Shown: in pieces, positions 57,931 through 64,000 of the stretch
Layout of the letters: every line of letters starts with the position of its first letter
Numbering within the stretch: position 1 is the first letter of the stretch
Source of the DNA: Pirellulales bacterium
GTDB lineage: Bacteria > Planctomycetota > Planctomycetia > Pirellulales > JAICIG01
DNA length: 64,000 bases
Reading direction: 5' to 3'
Assembly: GCA_025927475.1 (NCBI GenBank)
Contig: JAICLL010000012.1
Location: 1 to 64,000, forward strand
Translations under genes and position numbers: made by a program
The notes under the pieces: model-generated
Database searches by the model: none
What the model was told of the DNA's origin: nothing
The model's input: only the letters and a program-made list of their open reading frames with translations

Positions 57931-58452
57931 CTAGGTTAAGTCAATTCCCCATGAGCTTTCGATGAATTCGGGCACAACACGGAAACAAGCGCGGGCATCG
58001 GCCCATTTCAGGATTTCTGGCGTTTTGGCCGGCTGGGTGCAGAGACGGTCGGGTTCGGGAGTGATGCCAACTCGGCCCAGGTCGAGCCGATCGGCGTCCC
58101 AACAGGTTTGAATGGTGATGTCGGAATGCGTTCGCTCGTGGGTATGCCCGGCGCAGGCACGATAAAGCAGCTCGAAATCGGCGTCGGGTAATTCAAACAG
58201 GTCACCGCGGAGTGTGCGCGCGAAATCCGCCGCGCGGCGTCCATGACCAGGATCAGTGCATTCATTGAGGCGCTGCGAATCGTGCAACAGGGCAAAAAGT
58301 TGCATGACCGGCAGCTTGGCACCGGTGAGTTCAGCCAGCCGGGCGCCATTTTCAAGAACGCGAGCCCAATGCGCGACGCCGTGGTCGCCATTCCACGGCA
58401 ACGTGTATTGAGCCAAGACGGCGCGGAGTAAAGCCGAAAGATCGAGCGCCAT
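57931..58452 (-). CDS. HD-domain phosphohydrolase-like protein
   Basis: 173 aa from ATG 58452 (MALDLSALLRAVLAQYTLPW); the track start adds 18 residues. HD motif elements: NGDHGVAHWARVLENG (His), MQLFALLHDSQRLNECTDPG (His-Asp), CAGHTHERTHSD (His) and WDADRLDLGRVG (Asp). The protein is short and matches HD superfamily phosphohydrolases of unknown substrate. Cytoplasmic. Convergent with the 56893 gene. Confidence 0.85.
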   Translation of the reverse strand: MALDLSALLRAVLAQYTLPWNGDHGVAHWARVLENGARLAELTGAKLPVMQLFALLHDSQRLNECTDPGHGRRAADFARTLRGDLFELPDADFELLYRACAGHTHERTHSDITIQTCWDADRLDLGRVGITPEPDRLCTQPAKTPEILKWADARACFRVVPEFIESSWGIDLT

Positions 58453-58491
58453 AGATCGAGCACTACGCTGGCGAAACGGTATACCGAACCA

Positions 58492-58511
58492 CGTAAGTGA
58501 GGACACTTACG
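58492..58511. repeat. 8-bp inverted repeat (hairpin) between HD and hypF genes
   Basis: CGTAAGTG and CACTTACG flank AGGA at 58492-58511. It lies between divergent genes; function not clear, possibly a further palindromic repeat type. Confidence 0.5.
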
Positions 58512-58690
58512 CTACGGATGCATTTTGGCCCTTTCTCGGGCGCAGGGCAAGAATCTGCCCGCAAGCCGCCGATCGAGGTGCCTGCGGCGGCGGATGTGAC
58601 TAAAATAGTGTGGCACAGGCGCCTCTACGGCCCCGGCTATCTCAGGTCGGCAGCAGCGCCGTAGTTTGTCACGTTCTCTTCGCTGGGCAG

Positions 58691-61192
58691 ATGGGCATGA
58701 ATTCCGGTTCCGACGACGACCAGCGCACCGCCTGCCGCGTATTCATTCGCGGCGTCGTGCAAGGCGTCGGGTTTCGGCCCTTTGTGTACCGCCTGGCTGA
58801 GCAACATGGTGTGGCCGGCTGGGTGCTCAACGGACATGCCGGCGTCGAGATTCACGCCGAGGCCGCGCCGGGCGCGCTGGCCGCATTCTGCGATGCCTTG
58901 CGATCCGACCCGCCGGCGGCCGCGTCGATTGCCGAGTTCGAGGTTTGCCAGACCAAGCTCGAAGGTCTTACCGGTTTTCAAATCCGCACCAGCAAGCGCG
59001 ACTCATCTCCGACCGTGCGCATCTCGCCTGATCTGACGGTGTGCGACGATTGCCTGCGTGAGCTGAGCGAACCGTCGGACCGCCGCTGGCAATATCCGTA
59101 TATCAATTGCACCAATTGCGGGCCGAGGTATTCGATCGTCCGCAGCCTGCCCTACGATCGGGCGAATACCACGATGGCCGCCTGGGCGCTTTGCCCGGCG
59201 TGTCAAGCGGAATATAAAGACCCGCTCGATCGCCGCTATCACGCCCAGCCCACGGCGTGCGGCGAGTGCGGGCCGCGATATTACTTGTTCGAAGCGACCG
59301 ATTCGGGCGCCGTGCCGGTAGTCCCGGCCCTCGTGGGCGGCCCACCGAATACAACGCCCGCGCGGCCCACCGCGGTAGCCCCCACCCTTGTGGGCGGCCC
59401 GCCTAATGAATCGCCACAGCAGCGCGGCGCACGGTCGCGGGCTACCGATCCTGTTCCCGAATCACGGGCCACATCAGCCGGCGCAGCGGCGGACCTGGTC
59501 GGAACGACGCGGAGTCCGTTCCCCGCGGAACGCCAGCCGCAAGATAACAGTGCATCCGCCATCCGCCGCGCGGCGGAACTGCTGCGAGCGGGCGCCATCG
59601 TGGCCATCAAGGGTATCGGCGGCTATCACCTGGCCTGCGACGCCAACCAGCCGGCGGCTACCGCCGCGTTGCGCGATCGGAAGTATCGCAAAGAAAAACC
59701 GTTCGCCCTGCTGGCGCGAGATCTGAACCAAGCCCGGCGGCTGCTGCATTTGACCGACGCACATGAGCGTGTGCTGCTCGATCGTGCGCGCCCGATTGTG
59801 CTCGCCCCGGCGAGGGTCGAGCTGCCCTTTGTGGCGCCCGACAACGCCATGCTGGGCGTGATGCTTCCCTACACGCCGCTGCATCACTTGCTATTTGAAA
59901 TGGGCGCGCCCAGCCCGCTGGTGCTGACCAGCGCCAATCGTTCCAGCGAGCCGATCGCCTATCGCGACGACGATGCGCGGGCGCGCCTGTCGGGCATCGC
60001 CGACGCCTTTCTCATCGGCGAGCGACCCATCGCCCGGCGAGTGGACGATTCGGTGGTGGCAGTGCGCGGCGGTCAGCCGATGCTGGTGCGCCGCGCTCGC
60101 GGCTATGCTCCCGCCTCCGTCTGTCGTTTGCCCATCACGCGGCCGATTTTGGCACTCGGCGCCGACCTGAAGAACGCCGTGGCACTGGCCGTCGAGGGCG
60201 AAGTGTTCGTCAGTCAGCATCTGGGCGACCTGGATGACTATGAGACGCGGCTGGCGTTTGAAGAGACGGTGCGCGATCTGTTGGCCATGTACGAAGTGGA
60301 TGCCGAAAGGTTGACCATCGCCCACGATCTGCATCCACAATTCCAATCGACGCAGTTTGCGCAGACGCTGCCGGCGGCCCATCGAGTAGCGATTCAACAT
60401 CATCATGCCCACGTCGCCAGTGTCCTGGCCGAGCATGGCGTGTTGGACGAGCGCGTCATCGGCGTCGCCTTCGACGGCACGGGCTATGGCGCCGACCGAA
60501 CCATTTGGGGCGGCGAGTTTTTGGTAGGTAGCATCCGTGAGGGCTTTGAGCGATGCGCGTCGCTGCGACCGGTTTGGCTGCCGGGCGGAGACGCGGCGGC
60601 GCGGTTTCCGGTGCAATGCGCGGCGGGCTATCTGGCCGAATCAGACGACCTGCCCGAGATGATGGCGCCGCCGTTCAAGTTTCCGCCGCGCTTCAAGTCG
60701 GCCCTGTCGCTTGTGGCCAGGCATGTGCGGACGTTTGCTTCGACCTCCGCCGGGCGTTTGTTCGATGCCGTGGCGGCCCTGGTGGGCTTCACGCGAGCAA
60801 CCACCTTCGAGGGCCAGGCGGCGATTTGGCTGGAGCAACAGGCGCTGCCAGCAGGCCCGCAGGCGCCGTACCCGATGCCCGACCTCGATTGGCGGCCGCT
60901 GCTGGGGGCCATTGTCCGCGACCGGCTGGCGGGCCGCGACGTGTGCCAAATCGCCGCCGCATTTCACGCCGCCTTGGCCGCGGCAACGGCCGAGCAGATC
61001 GAGCGTCTGTGCGACGAACACCGGCTGCAAACCGTGGCGCTGTCCGGCGGCGTTTTTCAAAACGATTTGCTGTGGAGTTTACTTGCAAATCGTTTGGCGG
61101 AGCGCCGCGGCATTCGCCTGTTGACCAACAGCGCCGTTCCCGTGAACGACGGCGGCATCGCGCTGGGGCAAGCGGCGTTGGCGGCAAGGTAG
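58691..61192 (+). CDS. hypF: Carbamoyltransferase HypF
   Basis: 833 aa from ATG 58691 (58697 also possible); HypF is usually ~750. Order: acylphosphatase domain (~10-95: FIRGVVQGVGFRPFVYRLAE), two zinc-finger units (CDDCLRE...CTNCGPR; CPACQAE...CGECGPR, ~115-205), an unusual Pro/Ala-rich insert (~210-287), YrdC-like domain (~290-480: GYHLACDANQPAATAALRDR, KEKPFALLARDL), and the Kae1-like C-terminal domain with HHHAHVASVLAEHG and VALSGGVFQNDLL. Makes thiocarboxamide for the Fe(CN)2CO group of NiFe-hydrogenases. No other hyp or hydrogenase gene is in the window. The insert carries two R4 repeat copies read in frame. Confidence 0.95.
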   Translation: MGMNSGSDDDQRTACRVFIRGVVQGVGFRPFVYRLAEQHGVAGWVLNGHAGVEIHAEAAPGALAAFCDALRSDPPAAASIAEFEVCQTKLEGLTGFQIRTSKRDSSPTVRISPDLTVCDDCLRELSEPSDRRWQYPYINCTNCGPRYSIVRSLPYDRANTTMAAWALCPACQAEYKDPLDRRYHAQPTACGECGPRYYLFEATDSGAVPVVPALVGGPPNTTPARPTAVAPTLVGGPPNESPQQRGARSRATDPVPESRATSAGAAADLVGTTRSPFPAERQPQDNSASAIRRAAELLRAGAIVAIKGIGGYHLACDANQPAATAALRDRKYRKEKPFALLARDLNQARRLLHLTDAHERVLLDRARPIVLAPARVELPFVAPDNAMLGVMLPYTPLHHLLFEMGAPSPLVLTSANRSSEPIAYRDDDARARLSGIADAFLIGERPIARRVDDSVVAVRGGQPMLVRRARGYAPASVCRLPITRPILALGADLKNAVALAVEGEVFVSQHLGDLDDYETRLAFEETVRDLLAMYEVDAERLTIAHDLHPQFQSTQFAQTLPAAHRVAIQHHHAHVASVLAEHGVLDERVIGVAFDGTGYGADRTIWGGEFLVGSIREGFERCASLRPVWLPGGDAAARFPVQCAAGYLAESDDLPEMMAPPFKFPPRFKSALSLVARHVRTFASTSAGRLFDAVAALVGFTRATTFEGQAAIWLEQQALPAGPQAPYPMPDLDWRPLLGAIVRDRLAGRDVCQIAAAFHAALAAATAEQIERLCDEHRLQTVALSGGVFQNDLLWSLLANRLAERRGIRLLTNSAVPVNDGGIALGQAALAAR
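59318..59399 (+). repeat. Two R4 repeat copies inside hypF
   Basis: GTAGTCCCGGCCCTCGTGGG plus CGGCC (59318-59342) and GTAGCCCCCACCCTTGTGGG plus CGGCC (59375-59399) are direct copies of R4, opposite in direction to the 4332 and 62284 copies. Both encode LVGGPPN in the interdomain insert of HypF. Confidence 0.7.
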
Positions 61193-61258
61193 ATGCAATA
61201 TTCCATGGCGGAGACAAGCGGTGGCCTGGGCAAGGACGCGCAAACTCGGCCAATTCCC

Positions 61259-61291
61259 GGTGGCTGGGGCAGAGCCTAAGCGATGCCCCGG
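61259..61291 (+). repeat. R1 dispersed repeat copy
   Basis: 33-base R1 copy (GGTGGCTGGGGCAGAGCCTA...) in the convergent gap between hypF and the DUF3891 gene; its centre GCCTAAGCG differs from the others. Confidence 0.72.
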
Positions 61292-61347
61292 TTGGTACGA
61301 GCCGGCCTACATCATTCGCTCGCTCTCGTTTTACCGGAAAGCATGAC

Positions 61348-62130
61348 TTACGCGGGCGTAAGCTCCCATCGCAGCACGACGGGCTCCGCCGCCGCCGTGG
61401 CCAGATCGCTGGGATTGGCGTAATGAGCAACCGCGATCGCCCGGCCTACGGCGGTTAGCTCCAAGCGTGAAACGGCAAACGGCCAGGGCGAAACTACCAA
61501 TTGGCAGGCGCTCGCGGTCGGGCGAAGAGTGAGCGTCGGCCCACCGGGCGGTTCGACCGTTTCCGGCTCGCTGCGCGCCGCGCAGCAGAACCAAAGGCTT
61601 AAGGCGTCGAACATTTGCAGCCAGGCCACCGCGCGGTCGGCCTCGCCGCGGCAGGCCTCGCGGTCGCGCCCGGCGCAGCGCAAGTCGAGCCAATGTGCTT
61701 GCCGTTCGGCTTGCTGATCGAGAAAACCTTGGGCCAACGTCGAGGCGGCTGCATCCGATTGCCAGCGGCTGGAAAAACGCCGCAGCAAGGCGCTGAAATG
61801 CCCGCTTACCATATACGCGGGCAACGGGCCGATTTTTTCCGCCGAAGCGATCGACTCGCGCCAGATGGCCAGCGAATCGGCCATGGGCATTTCGGTAAAG
61901 TCGAGCGGGCTGCCCGACTGCGCGTCGACCTTGGGCGCCACTTCCCAAGCAGACCAGCCGTCGTCATGATGCAGCACGCCGGCCACGACTTCGTCGCGCG
62001 GCTCCAGCGGCGCAAACGGCGGCTGGCCCCAGGTCTCGGCCAACACGCCCGACAGCCGCGCGTGCTCGACCTGCGAAATCAGAATCCAGCGGTCCTGGTG
62101 CGATGAGTCAACATCCGTGCGGCGAATCAT
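61348..62130 (-). CDS. DUF3891 family protein
   Basis: 260 aa. Motifs of the DUF3891 family: WILISQVEHARLSGVLAETW, VVAGVLHHDDGWSAWE (His-His-Asp, likely metal site), SPLDFTEMPMADSLAIWRES and a later AWLQMFDALSLWFCCAARS. The HHDD centre and helical layout suggest an HD-like metal fold. No function is established. Probably cytoplasmic. Divergent from the tdh gene. Confidence 0.83.
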   Translation of the reverse strand: MIRRTDVDSSHQDRWILISQVEHARLSGVLAETWGQPPFAPLEPRDEVVAGVLHHDDGWSAWEVAPKVDAQSGSPLDFTEMPMADSLAIWRESIASAEKIGPLPAYMVSGHFSALLRRFSSRWQSDAAASTLAQGFLDQQAERQAHWLDLRCAGRDREACRGEADRAVAWLQMFDALSLWFCCAARSEPETVEPPGGPTLTLRPTASACQLVVSPWPFAVSRLELTAVGRAIAVAHYANPSDLATAAAEPVVLRWELTPA

Positions 62131-62283
62131 GGCGCTCTCGTCTCGCTAGCAGTAAACCGTTTGTGAGCTTGCCCTCAATATAGATCGTCGCCGGCCAACC
62201 GTCGACGGTCAGCGGCCTGCCAAGAGCGGCAAGAGAGCTTTTTATTTTTCTCCGCGGGCAGTAGCTTAAGGTGCGAACCGAGT

Positions 62284-62308
62284 GCCGGCCACAAGGGCCG
62301 GGGATACC
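62284..62308 (-). repeat. R4 dispersed repeat copy upstream of tdh
   Basis: GCCGGCCACAAGGGCCGGGG plus ATACC, nearly identical to the 4332 copy in ndvB. It is within the leader of tdh, 34-58 bases before the ATG. Confidence 0.65.
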
Positions 62309-62341
62309 GGCGCGAACGGCGAGTGAAGAGGATCATGCGCG

Positions 62342-63382
62342 ATGAACACCATGCGGGCTTTAGTCAAACAACACGCCCGGCCGGGGCTGTGGATGGAGGA
62401 AGTGCCGACGCCCGAAATCGGCGTCAACGATGTGCTCATTCGGGTGCTGCGTACCGGCATCTGCGGCACCGATGTGCACATCTACAACTGGGACGCCTGG
62501 GCGCGAAAGACCATCCCCGTGCCCATGGTCGTCGGGCATGAGTTTGTCGGCCGTATTGTGGCGGTCGGCTCCAATGTACGCGATTTCCACGAGGGCGAGA
62601 TTGTCAGCGGCGAAGGGCACGTGGTCTGCGGACGGTGCCGCAACTGTCTGGCCGGCAGGCGGCACCTCTGCAAAGACACCAGGGGCGTGGGAGTCAATCG
62701 GCCGGGAGCGTTTGCCGAATACCTCGCCCTGCCCATGACAAACGTCTGGATTCACGACCCAGCGATCGACCGCGACGTGCAGGCCATTTTCGATCCCTTC
62801 GGCAACGCCGTACACACCGCGCTGGCGTTTGATGTGCTGGGCGAGGACGTGTTGATCACCGGCGCGGGGCCAATCGGTGTCATGGCGGCCGCCGTCGCGC
62901 GGCACGCCGGCGCCCGCTACGTCGTGGTCACCGACGTGAACCCCTATCGCTTGGAGCTTGCGCGCAAGCTCGGGGCGACGTTGGCACTCGACGTGCGCAC
63001 GCAACAGCTCGCCGACGCGCAGCGGACCTTGGGCATGAAAGAAGGCTTTGATGTGGGGCTGGAAATGTCGGGCAATCCGCAGGCTTTTCGCGACATGCTG
63101 GCCAATCTCTGCCACGGCGGCAAGGTGGCCATGCTCGGCATCCCCGATCAGGAAATGGCGATCGATTGGACCACCGTGGTTTTCAATATGTTGACGATCC
63201 AAGGCATTTACGGGCGCGAGATGTACGAAACCTGGTATAAAATGACGGTGATGCTTCAGTCGGGCCTCGACATCAGCCCGGTCATCACGCACCGATTTGC
63301 CGCCGACGATTTTCAGCAGGGGTTCGACGCGATGCTTTCCGGGCAATCGGGCAAGGTGATTCTGACCTGGAGCGATGACTGA
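62342..63382 (+). CDS. tdh: L-threonine 3-dehydrogenase
   Basis: 346 aa. Zinc MDR enzyme with Tdh-specific segments: [17 protein letters not shown] (catalytic Cys), [12 protein letters not shown], structural zinc [15 protein letters not shown], and [20 protein letters not shown]. The C-terminal [20 protein letters not shown] stretch is typical of Tdh. It oxidises L-threonine to 2-amino-3-ketobutyrate with NAD. kbl starts 18 bases after its stop, the usual tdh-kbl arrangement for threonine breakdown to glycine and acetyl-CoA. Confidence 0.96.
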   Translation: MNTMRALVKQHARPGLWMEEVPTPEIGVNDVLIRVLRTGICGTDVHIYNWDAWARKTIPVPMVVGHEFVGRIVAVGSNVRDFHEGEIVSGEGHVVCGRCRNCLAGRRHLCKDTRGVGVNRPGAFAEYLALPMTNVWIHDPAIDRDVQAIFDPFGNAVHTALAFDVLGEDVLITGAGPIGVMAAAVARHAGARYVVVTDVNPYRLELARKLGATLALDVRTQQLADAQRTLGMKEGFDVGLEMSGNPQAFRDMLANLCHGGKVAMLGIPDQEMAIDWTTVVFNMLTIQGIYGREMYETWYKMTVMLQSGLDISPVITHRFAADDFQQGFDAMLSGQSGKVILTWSDD

Positions 63383-63400
63383 AAGACAGCGGAGACTTTG

Positions 63401-64000
63401 ATGAGCAAGGCAATCCGCGAGCATCTGGCTCGACAACTCGATGAGATTCGCGCCGCCGGGCTGTATAAGGCGGAACGAATCATCGCATCTCCGCAACAGG
63501 CGCGGGTGGCCGTCGCCGGTCATTCAAGCGTGCTCAACCTCTGCGCCAATAACTATCTGGGCCTGGCCGATCATCCCCAGGTGATCGCCGCCGCGCATCG
63601 CGCCTTGGACGAACGGGGCTTTGGCCTGGCCTCGGTGCGGTTTATCTGCGGCACGCAGGACCAGCACAAGGCGCTCGAGCGAAAGCTGTCGGCGTTTCTG
63701 GGCGCCGAAGACACCATTCTCTATTCATCGTGCTTCGACGCCAACGGCGGCTTGTTCGAAACCATCCTGGGCGCGGAAGACGCCGTCATCTCCGATGAGT
63801 TAAATCACGCTTCGATCATCGACGGCGTGCGGCTTTGCAAGGCGCAGCGGTTTCGCTACCGCAACAACGACATGGCCGACCTGGAAGCCAGGCTGCGTGA
63901 AGCACGTTCGGCCCGCTTCCGCCTGATCGCCACCGACGGCGTGTTTTCGATGGACGGCATCATCGCCAATCTGCCGGACATTTGCGAATTGGCCGATCGC
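63401..64000 (+). CDS. kbl: Glycine C-acetyltransferase (2-amino-3-ketobutyrate CoA ligase), truncated
   Basis: The first 200 codons of an open frame starting at ATG 63401, with GGAG 6 nt upstream; it runs past the window edge and so is not in the track. Peptide features: [60 protein letters not shown] and [15 protein letters not shown], all characteristic of Kbl/alpha-oxoamine synthases (PLP enzymes). The PLP-lysine lies beyond the window. It uses the Tdh product to form glycine and acetyl-CoA. Confidence 0.96.
   Translation, partial: MSKAIREHLARQLDEIRAAGLYKAERIIASPQQARVAVAGHSSVLNLCANNYLGLADHPQVIAAAHRALDERGFGLASVRFICGTQDQHKALERKLSAFLGAEDTILYSSCFDANGGLFETILGAEDAVISDELNHASIIDGVRLCKAQRFRYRNNDMADLEARLREARSARFRLIATDGVFSMDGIIANLPDICELADR

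Noticed and set aside
1-64000. tRNA, rRNA or CRISPR arrays
   Set aside because: I looked for T-loop GGTTCGAATC-type strings, conserved rRNA segments and regularly spaced repeats and saw none; one GTTCGAATCC string at 22454 lies within hemP and has no cloverleaf around it.

Overview
The window is a GC-rich bacterial chromosome segment that looks like Planctomycetota, probably the Pirellulales/Pirellula side. This rests on gene content: DUF1559 prepilin-like, DUF1501, DUF1080 and DUF362 proteins, TRASH/YHS-type double Cys proteins, zinc-ribbon membrane proteins, many signal-peptide proteins of unknown function, ECF sigma factors paired with large sensors, and many small palindromic repeats between genes. 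No rRNA, tRNA or CRISPR array was recognised. About 50 genes are supported. Most run in short operons with 1-4 nt start/stop overlaps.

Layout. 1-2.7 kb: the tail of an ECF sigma factor, a non-coding leader with a terminator-like hairpin, then an FHA-GAF-like-nucleotidyl cyclase. 2.8-11.9 kb: a small membrane protein translationally coupled to a giant cyclic beta-1,2-glucan synthase (NdvB/Cgs type). 12-14.8 kb: a MORN-like repeat protein, a HEAT-repeat protein and a DUF362 protein. 14.9-20.3 kb: a four-gene overlapping operon (small membrane protein, large membrane protein, ABC ATPase, benzoylformate-decarboxylase-like ThDP enzyme). 20.3-24.5 kb: a secreted TPR-like protein, a phytanoyl-CoA dioxygenase-like enzyme, hemP, a DUF1559 prepilin-like protein and a double Cys protein. 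24.5-29 kb: a Zn-alcohol dehydrogenase and SRPBCC pair, then two zinc-ribbon membrane paralogues. 29-38.9 kb (all minus): RNase Z-like protein, ScpA, M29 aminopeptidase overlapping a serpin lipoprotein, M81 peptidase, DUF1501, a ThiF/MoeB-type E1 and a gluzincin-like protein. 39-43.6 kb: AcsA, an isoprenylcysteine-methyltransferase-like membrane protein, a YycJ-like MBL protein and a PilZ protein. 43.8-48.9 kb: DUF1080, an acidic repeat protein, and an ECF sigma factor coupled to a vWA/STN-like sensor. 48.9-52.3 kb: SerS, M20 dipeptidase, ClpS. 52.3-54 kb: repeat-rich spacer and an IS110-type transposase. 54-64 kb: MtaB, EamA transporter, CDGSH protein, a lineage-specific protein, an HD protein, HypF, a DUF3891 protein, then Tdh and a truncated Kbl (threonine to glycine).

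The most distinctive feature is a set of dispersed palindromic repeat families (called R1-R5 here). They fill spacers and in several places appear to have been read in frame inside genes: the N-terminus of the 15182 gene, an interdomain insert in HypF and a linker in the glucan synthase. Other points worth attention are the divergent hemP/DUF1559 control region with a perfect palindrome, an atypical cyclase active site, and an ECF sigma/anti-sigma-like protein fused to STN-like and vWA domains. All assignments come from reading the sequence; no search was run.
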